Below, in pieces: positions 52,588 to 62,110 of a stretch of 64,000 nucleotides of DNA. Origin of the DNA: Pseudoalteromonas rubra (GTDB lineage: Bacteria > Pseudomonadota > Gammaproteobacteria > Enterobacterales > Alteromonadaceae); the NCBI RefSeq assembly GCF_001482385.1, contig NZ_CP013611.1, forward strand, positions 1,798,001-1,862,000. The letters are read 5' to 3'. The translations under genes and the position numbers were made by a program. Positions within the stretch are counted from its first letter, which is position 1, and each line of letters starts with the position of its first letter. Under the pieces are notes generated by a model, which made no database searches, was not told where the DNA came from, and saw only the letters and a program-made list of their open reading frames with translations.

Positions 52588-53430
52588 ATGAGCACAACAA
52601 ACACATCTCTTTGCGCACTAATTCTCTTCACCCTGACGGCATGCGGTGGAGGCGGCGGCGGTGACACAACCCAAACCAGTGCCAGCAATAATACGAGCAC
52701 TGAGACAAATACAGATACATCAAGCGATACAAACACCAATACGTCAGACAATAATGCAGGGAGTTCAGGCGACAACACGAGCACAGATACAAGTACAAAC
52801 ACCACTGACACTGTGCAAGCTGAAGATACGGTAACGTACCAGCTTACCTTTACCAGAACCTGGGAAGCCGACAACTTTCCGACCAATTACCCGGGGAATT
52901 CACACTTCTCCCCCCTCGTCGGCCTGACGCACAATGCAGACGGCTTCATCTTTAAGCCCAATACAGCGGCGTCAGCTGGCATCGTTAGCATGGCTGAAAC
53001 CGGTTCCAAATTTCAGCTTAAAGAGGAAATTAGCGCTATTCAGAATGCCGGGAATTCCAACTACCTGATTGACGAGTCGGGTGTGTCAGGCAGTGCAAAA
53101 AGCGTGACCTTTACGTTTGAAGCAAGTCAGGCGTTTTCGTTACTCAGTGTCGTGTCTATGGTTGCCCCCAGTCCCGACTGGTTTATTGGCCTGGAAAGTT
53201 TGCCCTTGTTCACAGACAATCAATGGCTTGAAAGCCAGACGATCCAGCTGAAGGTCTATGATGCCGGCAGTGACAGTGGCACACGTTTTGGATCAGCCAA
53301 TCAGGCTACCAGCCCGGCTGAGCTCATAATGCTGCTGACCAGTGACCCCACGGACAGCGACTTTTCTGCTGGTGTGCACAGCAACTCAGGCACCTATATT
53401 GGCATGATCGAACTAAAGCTAATGCAATAA
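52588..53430 (+). CDS. Spondin-domain lipoprotein
   Basis: 280 residues. A lipobox LFTLTAC near residue 19 marks a lipoprotein. The next about 55 residues are a low-complexity Ser/Thr/Asn/Asp linker. The rest is a Spondin_N domain: YQLTFTRTWEADNFPTNYPG, HFSPLVGLTHNADGFIF and SPDWFIGLESLPLF. Spondin_N domains bind surfaces or glycans in animals; bacterial members are widespread in marine species but not characterised. It is probably held on the outer membrane, with the linker as a spacer. GAGG lies before the ATG. Confidence 0.88.
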   Translation: MSTTNTSLCALILFTLTACGGGGGGDTTQTSASNNTSTETNTDTSSDTNTNTSDNNAGSSGDNTSTDTSTNTTDTVQAEDTVTYQLTFTRTWEADNFPTNYPGNSHFSPLVGLTHNADGFIFKPNTAASAGIVSMAETGSKFQLKEEISAIQNAGNSNYLIDESGVSGSAKSVTFTFEASQAFSLLSVVSMVAPSPDWFIGLESLPLFTDNQWLESQTIQLKVYDAGSDSGTRFGSANQATSPAELIMLLTSDPTDSDFSAGVHSNSGTYIGMIELKLMQ

Positions 53431-53659
53431 TGTCGCCAATGCCTTTTTCTCAGGCGGGCAGACTGTGATCTTTAACATCTGCCCGTCCCACCTTCCTAAA
53501 AAGATAAAATAAGCTTATTTTTTATATAGTTAAATAAATCACCTAGCTCTTATTGAAGAACATTCCTTGTTTATCCTTATCGATCAGGACACCTTTGTGC
53601 CAATGCGTTGTTATAACCGGGCTAAAACAACAAACGGCAACGCACTAAGGGGCAATATT

Positions 53660-54874
53660 ATGAAACTCTCCTCTTTTATACTCTGTACCACCTGTCTGGC
53701 ACTTACTGGATGTGGCAGTGATAACACCGTAACTCACGCCTCAAAACCTAAATCAGCAGCAATGCCCGTGTCGCTCAGTGAAACAAAAGAAACCATTCGC
53801 TTTGATATCAATACCGACTATCAAAGTTTGCTTGATCAAGTCGTCGCGGCCGGGCTAACGGGGGTATCTGTCTATGTTGCCACACCCGGCTGGTCCGCAA
53901 CCTATACCAGCGGTCAGGCCAACCAGGACACTCAGGCCCCGCTGAATCCGCAGCATCTGTTCCGCATTGCCAGTAATACCAAGAGCTTTGTTGCTACACT
54001 CACTCACCTGATGGCAGCACAGGGGCAAATTGACCTGGATAGCAGTATCAACACCTATCTGCCAGACAGTATTGCAACCCGCCTGCCCAATACCAGCACC
54101 ATCACGGTGCGCCACTTGCTGCGACACACCAGTGGCCTGAAGGATTACCTGAGTGTGCCGCAGTTCTGGCACAAAACAAAAGCAGAACCCGATCATGACT
54201 GGCAAGTGACTGAAATGCTAAGTTATGTTTATGATGAACCCGCACAATTTGAAGTCGATAGCCACTTTGACTACTCCAACACAAACTACCTGCTACTCGG
54301 GATCATACTGGATGACTTGCTGGGCTATGATCTGGCGATTGCAATCCGCCAACAGATACTCGAACCACTGGGTATGACCGAAACCTATTACTATCAGCGG
54401 GAACCTCTGGGCGCTGAGCTTGTTCACGGCTATGAACTGGAGGAAGGTACACTAAAAAGTTATCGGCACATTAAACTGGGGTATCGTGCGGCAGATGGCG
54501 GTATGGTCAGTACACCCAAAGATCTCAGCCGGTTTTTCAGCGCCTTTGGCAAAACCCAGGCTCCGTTTACGGCTGCGATTAAAGCGCAAATGCTCAATAA
54601 CCTGAATACAATGGATACAACCCGGGAGTATGGGGCCGGCATTGTGCGCAAAACAGAGCACAGTAATTTTGCGTCGTTGTCGGGCAAAGTGGCCTACATG
54701 CATGGCGGCTACAATAACGGTTATATATCCAGAAGCTATTATTACCCACAAGAAGACGTGAGCATCAGTGTGTTCTACAACCGCGTATTTGACCGCCACA
54801 CAGAGCAGGACAAACATAAGATGGTTGAGAATTTTCGTGAAGCATTGCGCGCCAAAGTCTTCGCAGAACTATAA
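53660..54874 (+). CDS. Class C beta-lactamase-like serine hydrolase, lipoprotein
   Basis: 404 residues from the ATG at 53660 (AGGGG lies 7 nt upstream). Lipobox LALTGC near residue 18. The beta-lactamase/transpeptidase fold is shown by FRIASNTKSFVATLTHLM (Ser-x-x-Lys), FDYSNTNYLLLG (Tyr-Ser-Asn) and the C-terminal YMHGGYNNGYISRSYYY where the third motif (HGG in place of KTG) lies. It may be an esterase, D-aminopeptidase or DD-peptidase of the cell envelope; true beta-lactamase activity is doubtful. Transcribed alone. Confidence 0.88.
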   Translation: MKLSSFILCTTCLALTGCGSDNTVTHASKPKSAAMPVSLSETKETIRFDINTDYQSLLDQVVAAGLTGVSVYVATPGWSATYTSGQANQDTQAPLNPQHLFRIASNTKSFVATLTHLMAAQGQIDLDSSINTYLPDSIATRLPNTSTITVRHLLRHTSGLKDYLSVPQFWHKTKAEPDHDWQVTEMLSYVYDEPAQFEVDSHFDYSNTNYLLLGIILDDLLGYDLAIAIRQQILEPLGMTETYYYQREPLGAELVHGYELEEGTLKSYRHIKLGYRAADGGMVSTPKDLSRFFSAFGKTQAPFTAAIKAQMLNNLNTMDTTREYGAGIVRKTEHSNFASLSGKVAYMHGGYNNGYISRSYYYPQEDVSISVFYNRVFDRHTEQDKHKMVENFREALRAKVFAEL

Positions 54875-54881
54875 ACACGCT

Positions 54882-54907
54882 AGCAGCCGGTGCTCAAACC
54901 GGCTGCT
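54882..54907. terminator. Convergent stem-loop terminator
   Basis: AGCAGCCGG / CCGGCTGCT (9 bp, 8-nt loop) between the convergent serine hydrolase and Ntn-hydrolase genes. Confidence 0.65.
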
Positions 54908-54930
54908 CCCTCACGCCTGACAGAGCCTGA

Positions 54931-56016
54931 TTAGCAAATGACCTCAAGGGACACGTCGCTGTGGCGCTCCAGATTCAGGTAAGGATCAATCGCTGCAGTC
55001 ATGAACGCGTTAATCTTGCCATCATAATGATGATTTTCAACCGCCCCATTTTTTGACACTGTGATCAGATCCAGTTTTTGTACCGGCGCTTCGAAGTCGG
55101 CATTCGCCAGGTCAAACCACACAACATTCAGCGTTCGGGCATTACTGAAATAGTAAGCAGGTTCACTGTGACTGGCGTAAGTGGACCACAGCGTATTTGA
55201 GATATTTGGGCTGTCACTAACCGTAAAGTTGTAACCCAGCGGTACAGACGCATTGGCAGCCACAGTTCTGGCCTGAGCCAGTGCGTCATCAATATGCGTG
55301 GGCGCGTCCATATGGTGCAGATAGAACGTTGCACGTTCAAATCGATCCGTCGAAAAAGCGCCCCCCGGGATGGTGTGGCTTGGGTTGCTGTTTTCTGCAG
55401 ACCATTGCCAGGACCAGTAATCATTGATTTTTAACTGCTTATCAAAGCTCGGCTCATTGGTCATTATCTGATAAGCGCTGCTTTCATAACAAACAAACTC
55501 CCCGTCTACCACTTCAATGATGGCTGAATTGCCAGTGACATCTGACACAGACAGATGTAATTGCGCTGGTTTACCATCGCTGTTGGGGACCGCAGCGCCC
55601 ACCAGTAAGATATCCTGTTTGCTAAATGCCTTCACAACTTCTTTTACAAAAACAAAGTTATCCAGCACATACTGTACCCACCGCAACACACTCAGCTGCT
55701 TTTTATGTGTACTGAAGGATTCCTGAGCATAGCTGGCACCAGAGTCATACAGCACATTCGCCACTAACCCCATAGAGTTCAGGCCATCCGACGCGGCCCA
55801 GCCACTACGATCATCGCCGACCATGGCCACGATGCTGCTATACGCCGAGCACCATTTGAGCGCTTCATCCATACCGCCATCCGATCCCGACAGGCCGGTT
55901 TTACTCAGCCCCTTATCAAACGCAAAGAAGCTGGTTGGGAGTGGATACATCCAATCCATATTACGGGCCGTCGCCAGATAGTCACGCTGGCAATTATTAA
56001 ATACTCGGGTACACAT
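54931..56016 (-). CDS. Choloylglycine hydrolase / penicillin V acylase family Ntn-hydrolase
   Basis: 361 residues from the ATG at 56016, chosen because it puts Cys at residue 2 (MCTRVFNNCQRDYLATARNM), the nucleophile exposed after Met removal, with AGGTG 4 nt upstream. Conserved features follow: ARNMDW with Arg and Asp, then GLNSMGLVANVLYDSG and SAIIEVVDGEFVCYESSAY, and WSTYASHSEP near the C-terminus. It hydrolyses linear amides such as bile salts, penicillin V or acyl-homoserine lactones. Without a signal peptide it is cytoplasmic. In marine bacteria, acyl-homoserine lactone breakdown is one possibility, not shown here. Confidence 0.88.
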   Translation of the reverse strand: MCTRVFNNCQRDYLATARNMDWMYPLPTSFFAFDKGLSKTGLSGSDGGMDEALKWCSAYSSIVAMVGDDRSGWAASDGLNSMGLVANVLYDSGASYAQESFSTHKKQLSVLRWVQYVLDNFVFVKEVVKAFSKQDILLVGAAVPNSDGKPAQLHLSVSDVTGNSAIIEVVDGEFVCYESSAYQIMTNEPSFDKQLKINDYWSWQWSAENSNPSHTIPGGAFSTDRFERATFYLHHMDAPTHIDDALAQARTVAANASVPLGYNFTVSDSPNISNTLWSTYASHSEPAYYFSNARTLNVVWFDLANADFEAPVQKLDLITVSKNGAVENHHYDGKINAFMTAAIDPYLNLERHSDVSLEVIC

Positions 56017-56233
56017 CTCACACCTCATTATGTGCCATGACTATCGTTTGATAGCAGGCTATGTAGTTCTTTTCTCAGATACTAATCTGAGTTCACCCAT
56101 AAAGACATTACGCAGGATTACAGCCCGGATCAGGGAATTTACCCGTCAGGTTGAAAATCTCTCATTTGCACTGTTCCTATAAACACGATTTTATAGACCT
56201 CTTTTTGATCGGTATTTCAGGGAAATGATCGCT

Positions 56234-58687
56234 ATGATAGTTCGATTCAAGACTTTGCTGTGTGGTGTGATTACAAGCGTGTTGATGATATCTGCTAACA
56301 TCGTCAGTGCGAAGGACCAGGCACCCATTTTGATGCCTGTCCCCGCTTCATTGGTACAGTCAGCGCAAGCTCTGATAATAGATCGCCCGCTGGCATTGTC
56401 GCTCACCGGCCTGTCTTCGCAGCGCAGTGCCTTTGTAAAAACTTATTATCAACAACAGTTCTCTGATTTTGGCTACCAGGTTGCGCCTGTCACCTTAGGA
56501 TCAGCACTCCCCATTAATGTCACTGTGCAAGCACCGCAAGCCAGTACGAGTCATTACCCCCAGATCAACCAGAATGAACACTATCAATTGCGTATCAACA
56601 ACACAGGTATTGATATCAGTGCCGCCTCTGATTTTGGCGCGCTGCACGCACTGGCAACCCTCAGCCAGTTACTCTATTTTGCCCGTGACAGCCGCGAGCT
56701 GGCCCTGTTACAAATAGACGATAGCCCCCGTTTCCCCTGGCGTGGACTGCTGCTCGACAGCGTCCGCCATTTTCTTTCTATCCCGGCGATTGAACGGCAA
56801 CTACGCGGCATGGCTGCCGCCAAACTGAATGTATTTCACTGGCACCTGACAGATGATCAGGGCTGGCGATATGCCTCAGCAGCTTATCCAAAGTTGCATC
56901 AACTCGCGTCCGATGGCCAGTACTATACGCAGGCCGAAATCAAGCACATCGTTGAGTACGCCAGCAACCTTGGGATCCGTGTGGTGCCAGAGTTTGATGT
57001 CCCCGGTCACGCCTCGGCCATTGCGGTTGCCTACCCTGAACTGATGACACAGGTGAAGCCCTATCAGATGGAAGATGGCTGGGGTATATTTGAGCCTTTG
57101 TTAGACCCCAGCAAACCTGAAGTGTACGTCTTCATTGATGCAATCGTTGCAGAGCTGGCTGAACTCTTCCCGGACCCCTACTTGCATATTGGCGGCGATG
57201 AAGTACACCCAAAACATTGGCAAGACAGCAAGCGGGTCCAGGCATACATGCGCACACATAAACTCAACACCCCCGCCGACCTGCAAGCGCATTTCAACAC
57301 CAAAGTACAAGCTATCTTGCGTCGGCATAACAAAAAAATGATGGGCTGGGACGAAATATTTCATCCCGCACTGGACCAGGATGTAATGATCCAGTCTTGG
57401 CGAGGCAAAGCGAGCCTGAGCCAGATTGCCGCACAGGGGTATCCGGCGTTGTTATCCGCCGGATTTTACATCGATCAGCCTCAGCCAACTGCTTACCACT
57501 ATCGCAATGAGCCGTTTGATACCGATCTGCACACAGCACATCCGCTCAACGACAACGAAAAAATTCAAGCCTGGGATTTCACAATGCCCAGGCTCAAAGG
57601 CAGTGCCGTGCGTGGCAAACTGGTGCTAGTGTCTTCTCAGCAAACACTGAATCATGTATACCTGCAGCTCAATGATCGCCCCTTTAAACAAGCCCGACTG
57701 GATAGCCACCTAATTCCGCCCGGAGCGGGTTTATCACGACTCAACGCCACCATCGACAGCTGGATGGGCCCAACTCGTGCGGAACTCACACTGAACCCTG
57801 AATCAGGTTTAGCGGGCCGGATCCTGATTGGCAATGCTGTCTATCCGGTAACGGGGAAGTTAGATACACAGTTTACTCGGGCAGACTTTACCACTATGCA
57901 CTTCCAGAGCGTGATGAGCGCGCAAGCACAAGGTAATATTCTAGGTGGAGAAGCGACTCTCTGGAGTGAACTGGTTACCGAACACAATCTGGATGTGCGC
58001 AGCTGGCCACGTCTGTTTGCCATCGCAGAGCGCCTGTGGTCTGCACGTCAGTACACCGACCCCGAAAACATGTACCACAGATTGTTGCCCATCTCTGACT
58101 TTGCCGATGCCATCGGCCTGCATCATCAAAAACAGTTCAGACAGGGACTCAAAAGGCTACTGGCAAAACACGATAGTTCGCAAAACCTGGCTTTGCTGAT
58201 GCGCTTTGCGGAGCAGCTTGAACCAGCCAGCTACTACACACGTCATCATATTAAGTATCAACAAGGCTTGTATCATCAAAATGCACCGTTGGACTCTTTC
58301 GTAGACTACTTACCCATAGAAAGTCATACACTCATCACACTAAATCAAAAGCTTGCTCAATTTAAAGGTGGAGAGAAAACGGCACTAGAAGACATCTTGC
58401 GGACACTTCGAACCTGGAATGCAGATTATGCAGACTTAACGGCGCTGCTCACTAAAACGCCAAGTTTGAGGGCACTTCTACCACAGTTGAAGCTTGCTAA
58501 AACCAGCAATGAAATTGCACTATCAATTGCCAGACGCTGTAAGATCCAAACCCCAATTTCTCCGTCAGAAACGCGCCTGTTGATTGCCACACTCAGAGAG
58601 CCGCAAAGTCAGATGCAGGAGATAGTGGTTGCATCGACGCTTTTTACCGAGTCTTTGCTCGCGACATGCGGAGACCCAGTTCGATAG
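56234..58687 (+). CDS. GH20 beta-N-acetylhexosaminidase
   Basis: 817 residues from the ATG at 56234 (AGGGA lies 10 nt upstream; an ATG at 56225 is closer). Signal peptide to about 25 (LLCGVITSVLMISANIVSA). Domain order: GH20b at about 30-160, catalytic TIM barrel from about 170 (FPWRGLLLDSVRHFLSI, MAAAKLNVFHWHLTDDQGWR), with the catalytic pair in LHIGGDEVHPKHW near 322. The barrel is interrupted by about 110 residues (WDFTMPRLKGSAVRG to YPVTGKLDTQ, about 455-545) before ILGGEATLWSELV. It releases terminal GlcNAc/GalNAc from chitin fragments or glycans in the periplasm. No other chitin genes are nearby. Confidence 0.93.
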   Translation: MIVRFKTLLCGVITSVLMISANIVSAKDQAPILMPVPASLVQSAQALIIDRPLALSLTGLSSQRSAFVKTYYQQQFSDFGYQVAPVTLGSALPINVTVQAPQASTSHYPQINQNEHYQLRINNTGIDISAASDFGALHALATLSQLLYFARDSRELALLQIDDSPRFPWRGLLLDSVRHFLSIPAIERQLRGMAAAKLNVFHWHLTDDQGWRYASAAYPKLHQLASDGQYYTQAEIKHIVEYASNLGIRVVPEFDVPGHASAIAVAYPELMTQVKPYQMEDGWGIFEPLLDPSKPEVYVFIDAIVAELAELFPDPYLHIGGDEVHPKHWQDSKRVQAYMRTHKLNTPADLQAHFNTKVQAILRRHNKKMMGWDEIFHPALDQDVMIQSWRGKASLSQIAAQGYPALLSAGFYIDQPQPTAYHYRNEPFDTDLHTAHPLNDNEKIQAWDFTMPRLKGSAVRGKLVLVSSQQTLNHVYLQLNDRPFKQARLDSHLIPPGAGLSRLNATIDSWMGPTRAELTLNPESGLAGRILIGNAVYPVTGKLDTQFTRADFTTMHFQSVMSAQAQGNILGGEATLWSELVTEHNLDVRSWPRLFAIAERLWSARQYTDPENMYHRLLPISDFADAIGLHHQKQFRQGLKRLLAKHDSSQNLALLMRFAEQLEPASYYTRHHIKYQQGLYHQNAPLDSFVDYLPIESHTLITLNQKLAQFKGGEKTALEDILRTLRTWNADYADLTALLTKTPSLRALLPQLKLAKTSNEIALSIARRCKIQTPISPSETRLLIATLREPQSQMQEIVVASTLFTESLLATCGDPVR

Positions 58688-58700
58688 GCAAAAAGTGGAT

Positions 58701-58897
58701 ATAATGCCAATTCCACTTACTATCTGTTCAATTTGAAGGAGTAAATATGACGCTAGCGGTTACAAACTTCTTATTTAGAACATTGTCTCGCCTACAGGGA
58801 TGTAGGTGCATCAGCGATAGCAGGACGCGAGTGCGGTGTTATCGAGCCTGGATTATCACCTCAAAATAGAGCACTTAATTGAGCAAATTGGTATAAA
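58701..58897. mobile_element. MITE-like miniature element
   Basis: About 195 bases bounded by imperfect terminal inverted repeats: TATAATGCCAATT (58701-58713) and AATTGGTATA (58886-58895), the TATACCAATT type common in marine gammaproteobacteria. It has no transposase. An ORF of about 40 residues starts at 58747 but has no recognisable product. The inner part contains short palindromes. It lies 14 bases past the GH20 stop and fills most of the 314-base gap to the next gene. Confidence 0.6.
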
Positions 58898-59001
58898 TTT
58901 GGACTGAAAGTCATCGTTATCGCAATTCACATCATCGGATGGTTTTGACTTAGCTATGCAGGTCAGTCGGCAGACTGGCCTGCAATGGTGGATTGCTATT
59001 T

Positions 59002-59643
59002 TTAACGGTTAATATACGTCCCGCGATATAACCACATTGAGTCCATATTCTCATTGTGATTAACTAACCCCACTCCTGTCACGACCGAAGTGTTACCGGA
59101 TGCAGGTGGGAAGTAAGATACTTCTATACCACCACTACCCGGGTCATAGCAGGTCTTCGATTGGTCATTCGACTTAACACCTGTTCCATAATAAATTCTG
59201 GTGCCTAAATTGCCTTGACTATCAAATTTGCGATAACTCACCCTCAGAGCAGCAATATCGTCCGAGCCATTAATCCGCCACTCCATTCCGGTAATTGCGA
59301 TTTTGTCTTGTGTATTTACATACTGGCACTCAAGCTCATGACTAGGTTTACTGCCATAATTTGTACTCTCTAGCGGACCAAACTCACCATTACCGAGTAT
59401 CTGGCGGTACCACAAAGTGATTGTTGTTACCGTCGTCTTGCCAGCACGGGCACCAATACCAACCAATACATGATCTGCCAGCAGCTCTGGCATTTGGGGT
59501 TGCTCTGGTACCATGGTGGCACGCTCACCGTATTTGTACACGTCTACGTCCGTGATGTAGTAACCTGAGTTATAGTCATTTGCATACACAGTGGATGCAC
59601 TTAGCATGACCAAAGATGCTGCAATTGTTTGTACGCTTTTCAT
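59002..59643 (-). CDS. Secreted protein of unknown function
   Basis: 213 residues. Signal peptide MKSVQTIAASLVMLSASTVYA. The mature part has GYYITDVDVYKYGERATMV, LLADHVLVGIGARAGKTTVT and ITGMEWRINGSDDIAALRVS. The words 'LVGIGAR...TTITLWYR' suit a jelly-roll-like beta domain. Two cysteines may form a disulfide (LECQYVN, SKTCYDPGSGG). I do not recognise the family. AAGGA precedes the ATG. Confidence 0.72.
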   Translation of the reverse strand: MKSVQTIAASLVMLSASTVYANDYNSGYYITDVDVYKYGERATMVPEQPQMPELLADHVLVGIGARAGKTTVTTITLWYRQILGNGEFGPLESTNYGSKPSHELECQYVNTQDKIAITGMEWRINGSDDIAALRVSYRKFDSQGNLGTRIYYGTGVKSNDQSKTCYDPGSGGIEVSYFPPASGNTSVVTGVGLVNHNENMDSMWLYRGTYINR

Positions 59644-59776
59644 TAAATTTCTTCCTTATAAAATTAAAGCTTATTAAAACCACAAGCATACTCACATCAA
59701 AAACCCAAAAAAGAAACAAAAATTAAACATTTATTAATTTTTTATGACTTGGCGCAAAATTCTATAAGTAAATAGC

Positions 59777-60691
59777 CTAAGCAATTACTTCTTGTATGAT
59801 TTTTCTTATCCATACATTTTTTTCATTCGCACTGCGCTTGCTCAACCACAACATAGCAATATCGAAGTCTGGTACAGGCAGCGGCGGCTCAAAGTACCTC
59901 AGCCCGGCATCCTCACACGCCAGCTGAGCCATTTTTAGCGGTACAATGGCTACTAACCGCCGCTGGCTGAGCAAGCGTTGTATGGTCAGGAAGTTGCGAC
60001 TGGCGACCGTTACCCGGCGTGTCAGACCAGCCCTGGCAAGCAACTGATCGACCTGAGTTGTTAAGCGGCCATCCGGGCTCACCAGAGCATGCTCCGTCTG
60101 TGCAAACGTAGCCATACACATGGGAAGCTCTGTGGTAAATACCGCCGGATCCACCAGACAAACGTGACGCTCTGTGTACAGGACCTGACTGCTAAATGCC
60201 TGATCAGGTTCAGTGATACTGCCAATGACCAGATCCAGTTTCTCCTGTTCGGTCAGCGTCATATAGTTACTGCGATTCACGTTTACAAAACTTACTTGTG
60301 CATGAGGCGCGGCGGTGCGAATACGGTCATATATCAAAGGTGCAAAATTCAGCTCAGCATAATCCGTGAGACCAATACGGCATACGCCTTCATACAGCTC
60401 TGGTACAAAGTGTTTTGTGCGCAACAAGCCATCTGACACCGTATCCAGCAGCTGCTCAATTAATGGCGCTATCTGATGAGCGTACTCTGTCGGCTCCATG
60501 GTATGCCCTTTACGCTCAAACAACTCGTCATCCAGAAGACGTCTGAGCCTTGCCAGAGCATGGCTCATCGCTGACTGGCTGACACAGCCCTGCTCAGCCG
60601 CGATGCTGACGCTGCGACAGCGGTATAAATAAGCAAAGGCCACTAGTAGATTCAAGTCTACCTGCCGCCATGACACATCACTAAAGCTCAC
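59777..60691 (-). CDS. LysR-type transcriptional regulator
   Basis: 304 residues from a GTG at 60691; no ATG is available in frame near the start. N-terminal winged helix: RQVDLNLLVAFAYLYRCRSV, AEQGCVSQSAMSHALARLRR, then a LysR substrate domain with RIGLTDYAELNFAPLIYDRI. It is divergent to chrA with 106 bases between, the usual layout for a LysR regulator that controls its neighbour. The effector is unknown; chromate or sulfate metabolism is a guess. Confidence 0.9.
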   Translation of the reverse strand: MSFSDVSWRQVDLNLLVAFAYLYRCRSVSIAAEQGCVSQSAMSHALARLRRLLDDELFERKGHTMEPTEYAHQIAPLIEQLLDTVSDGLLRTKHFVPELYEGVCRIGLTDYAELNFAPLIYDRIRTAAPHAQVSFVNVNRSNYMTLTEQEKLDLVIGSITEPDQAFSSQVLYTERHVCLVDPAVFTTELPMCMATFAQTEHALVSPDGRLTTQVDQLLARAGLTRRVTVASRNFLTIQRLLSQRRLVAIVPLKMAQLACEDAGLRYFEPPLPVPDFDIAMLWLSKRSANEKNVWIRKIIQEVIA

Positions 60692-60797
60692 GGCCCAATC
60701 CCATATAATTCATAGATAAAATAAAAACTATTAATTTGAATCATTCTACGTCATTTTTTACTCTAGCGGCAATTGTGATAACAGAGCGCGCATTGTT

Positions 60798-61946
60798 ATG
60801 TTTGCTATTTTTAAAACCTTCTTTTTACTTGGCTGGATAAGCTTTGGTGGTCCGGCAGCACACATAGGCTACTTCCGCCAAACCTTTGTGGAAAAACGCA
60901 AGTGGCTGGATGACGCCGATTATGCTCAGCTGGTCGCCCTAAGTCAGTTTTTGCCCGGCCCCGGTTCAAGCCAAGTCGGATTTGCTCTGGGCTACAAACG
61001 CGGTGGGTTGAGTGGTGGCTGCGCAGCCTTCATCGGCTTTACGCTACCGTCAGTCCTTATCATGGTATTGCTGGCGCTCATGGCCAGCCAGGTGACCGAC
61101 ACCAGTGTGTTTCAAAATCTGGTGCACGGGCTTAAGCTGCTTGCCATTGTGGTTGTCGCAGATGCCGCCTGGGGGATGTATAAGAACTTTTGTAAAAGCC
61201 CCCTCACTGTCGGCGTGTGTGTTATCACGGCCATCGCCTTGCTATTACTACCTGGTCTCTTTACGCAAATGGCGGTGCTGTTGCTGGCAGCCCTGATCGG
61301 CGCCTTTTACCTGCGCGGTAGTGCCCAAAAGGTGCACGCCAGTGCCACTTTCAAAGCAAGCTGGCTGCCTTTGATGGTGTTTGCAAGCTTATTTATTGCC
61401 CTGCCTTTTGTCGCCCACCTGAGTCCCTCAGCGGCCCTGTTTAATGATTTTTACCAGGCTGGCAGCCTGGTGTTTGGCGGCGGTCATGTAGTGCTGCCGC
61501 TGCTGCAAAATATTGTCGGCGACACCCTCAGTCAGGATGCCTTTTTGACTGGATATGCCGCTGCTCAGGCAGTGCCCGGCCCGATGTTTACGTTTGCCAC
61601 TTATCTTGGCTACGCATTAATGCCAGCAAATCCCGTCACAGGTGCATTGGTGGCGACTTTAGCCGTATTTCTGCCTGGCTTTTTGTTACTACTGGGCGTG
61701 CTCAAGAACTGGCAACTACTCGCCAACCGACCCGCAGTGGCAGGTGCGCTGAGTGGTGTCAATGCTGCTGTGGTTGGCTTACTGGTGGCTGCACTGTATC
61801 AACCCGTCTTTACCAGTGCTGTAACTTCAGCACAGGATATTGCCCTGATTCTGGTCGGCTTTTATCTGTTAAAACACCTCAAGCTACACATCGTCTGGCT
61901 GGTCGTTACCTTTATGGTGGCCGGGGTCGCTCAGGGGTTCCTCTGA
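60798..61946 (+). CDS. chrA: ChrA family chromate efflux transporter
   Basis: 382 residues, about ten TM helices in two homologous halves. Each half carries the CHR family pattern: FLLGWISFGGPAAHIGYFRQ with QFLPGPGSSQVGFALGYKRG in the first, and AGSLVFGGGHVVLPLLQNIV with AAAQAVPGPMFTFATYLGYA in the second. Such long ChrA proteins export chromate or serve in sulfate-related anion transport. Divergent LysR gene upstream. A hairpin at 61960 follows. Confidence 0.92.
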   Translation: MFAIFKTFFLLGWISFGGPAAHIGYFRQTFVEKRKWLDDADYAQLVALSQFLPGPGSSQVGFALGYKRGGLSGGCAAFIGFTLPSVLIMVLLALMASQVTDTSVFQNLVHGLKLLAIVVVADAAWGMYKNFCKSPLTVGVCVITAIALLLLPGLFTQMAVLLLAALIGAFYLRGSAQKVHASATFKASWLPLMVFASLFIALPFVAHLSPSAALFNDFYQAGSLVFGGGHVVLPLLQNIVGDTLSQDAFLTGYAAAQAVPGPMFTFATYLGYALMPANPVTGALVATLAVFLPGFLLLLGVLKNWQLLANRPAVAGALSGVNAAVVGLLVAALYQPVFTSAVTSAQDIALILVGFYLLKHLKLHIVWLVVTFMVAGVAQGFL

Positions 61947-61959
61947 TATCATTCAACGT

Positions 61960-61977
61960 GGTGGTCTGTGGACCACC
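61960..61977 (+). terminator. Stem-loop after chrA
   Basis: GGTGGTC-TGTG-GACCACC, 14 bases past the stop codon; no T-tract. Confidence 0.6.
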
Positions 61978-62110
61978 CGTATTCCCTTATCACCCAATCT
62001 TAGCAACATCCCCCTCTTCAGGTTGAACTATCTCGTGTCTGCAACTAGCTTTTAGACGCATGATTGCAAACGCTCTGTGACTCTCTCAATTATTTTACCG
62101 AGGTAGGTGT

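Noticed and set aside
58747..58869. About 40-residue ORF inside the miniature element
   Set aside because: It looks like chance translation of a non-coding mobile repeat; sequence is Arg/Cys-rich without a known match.
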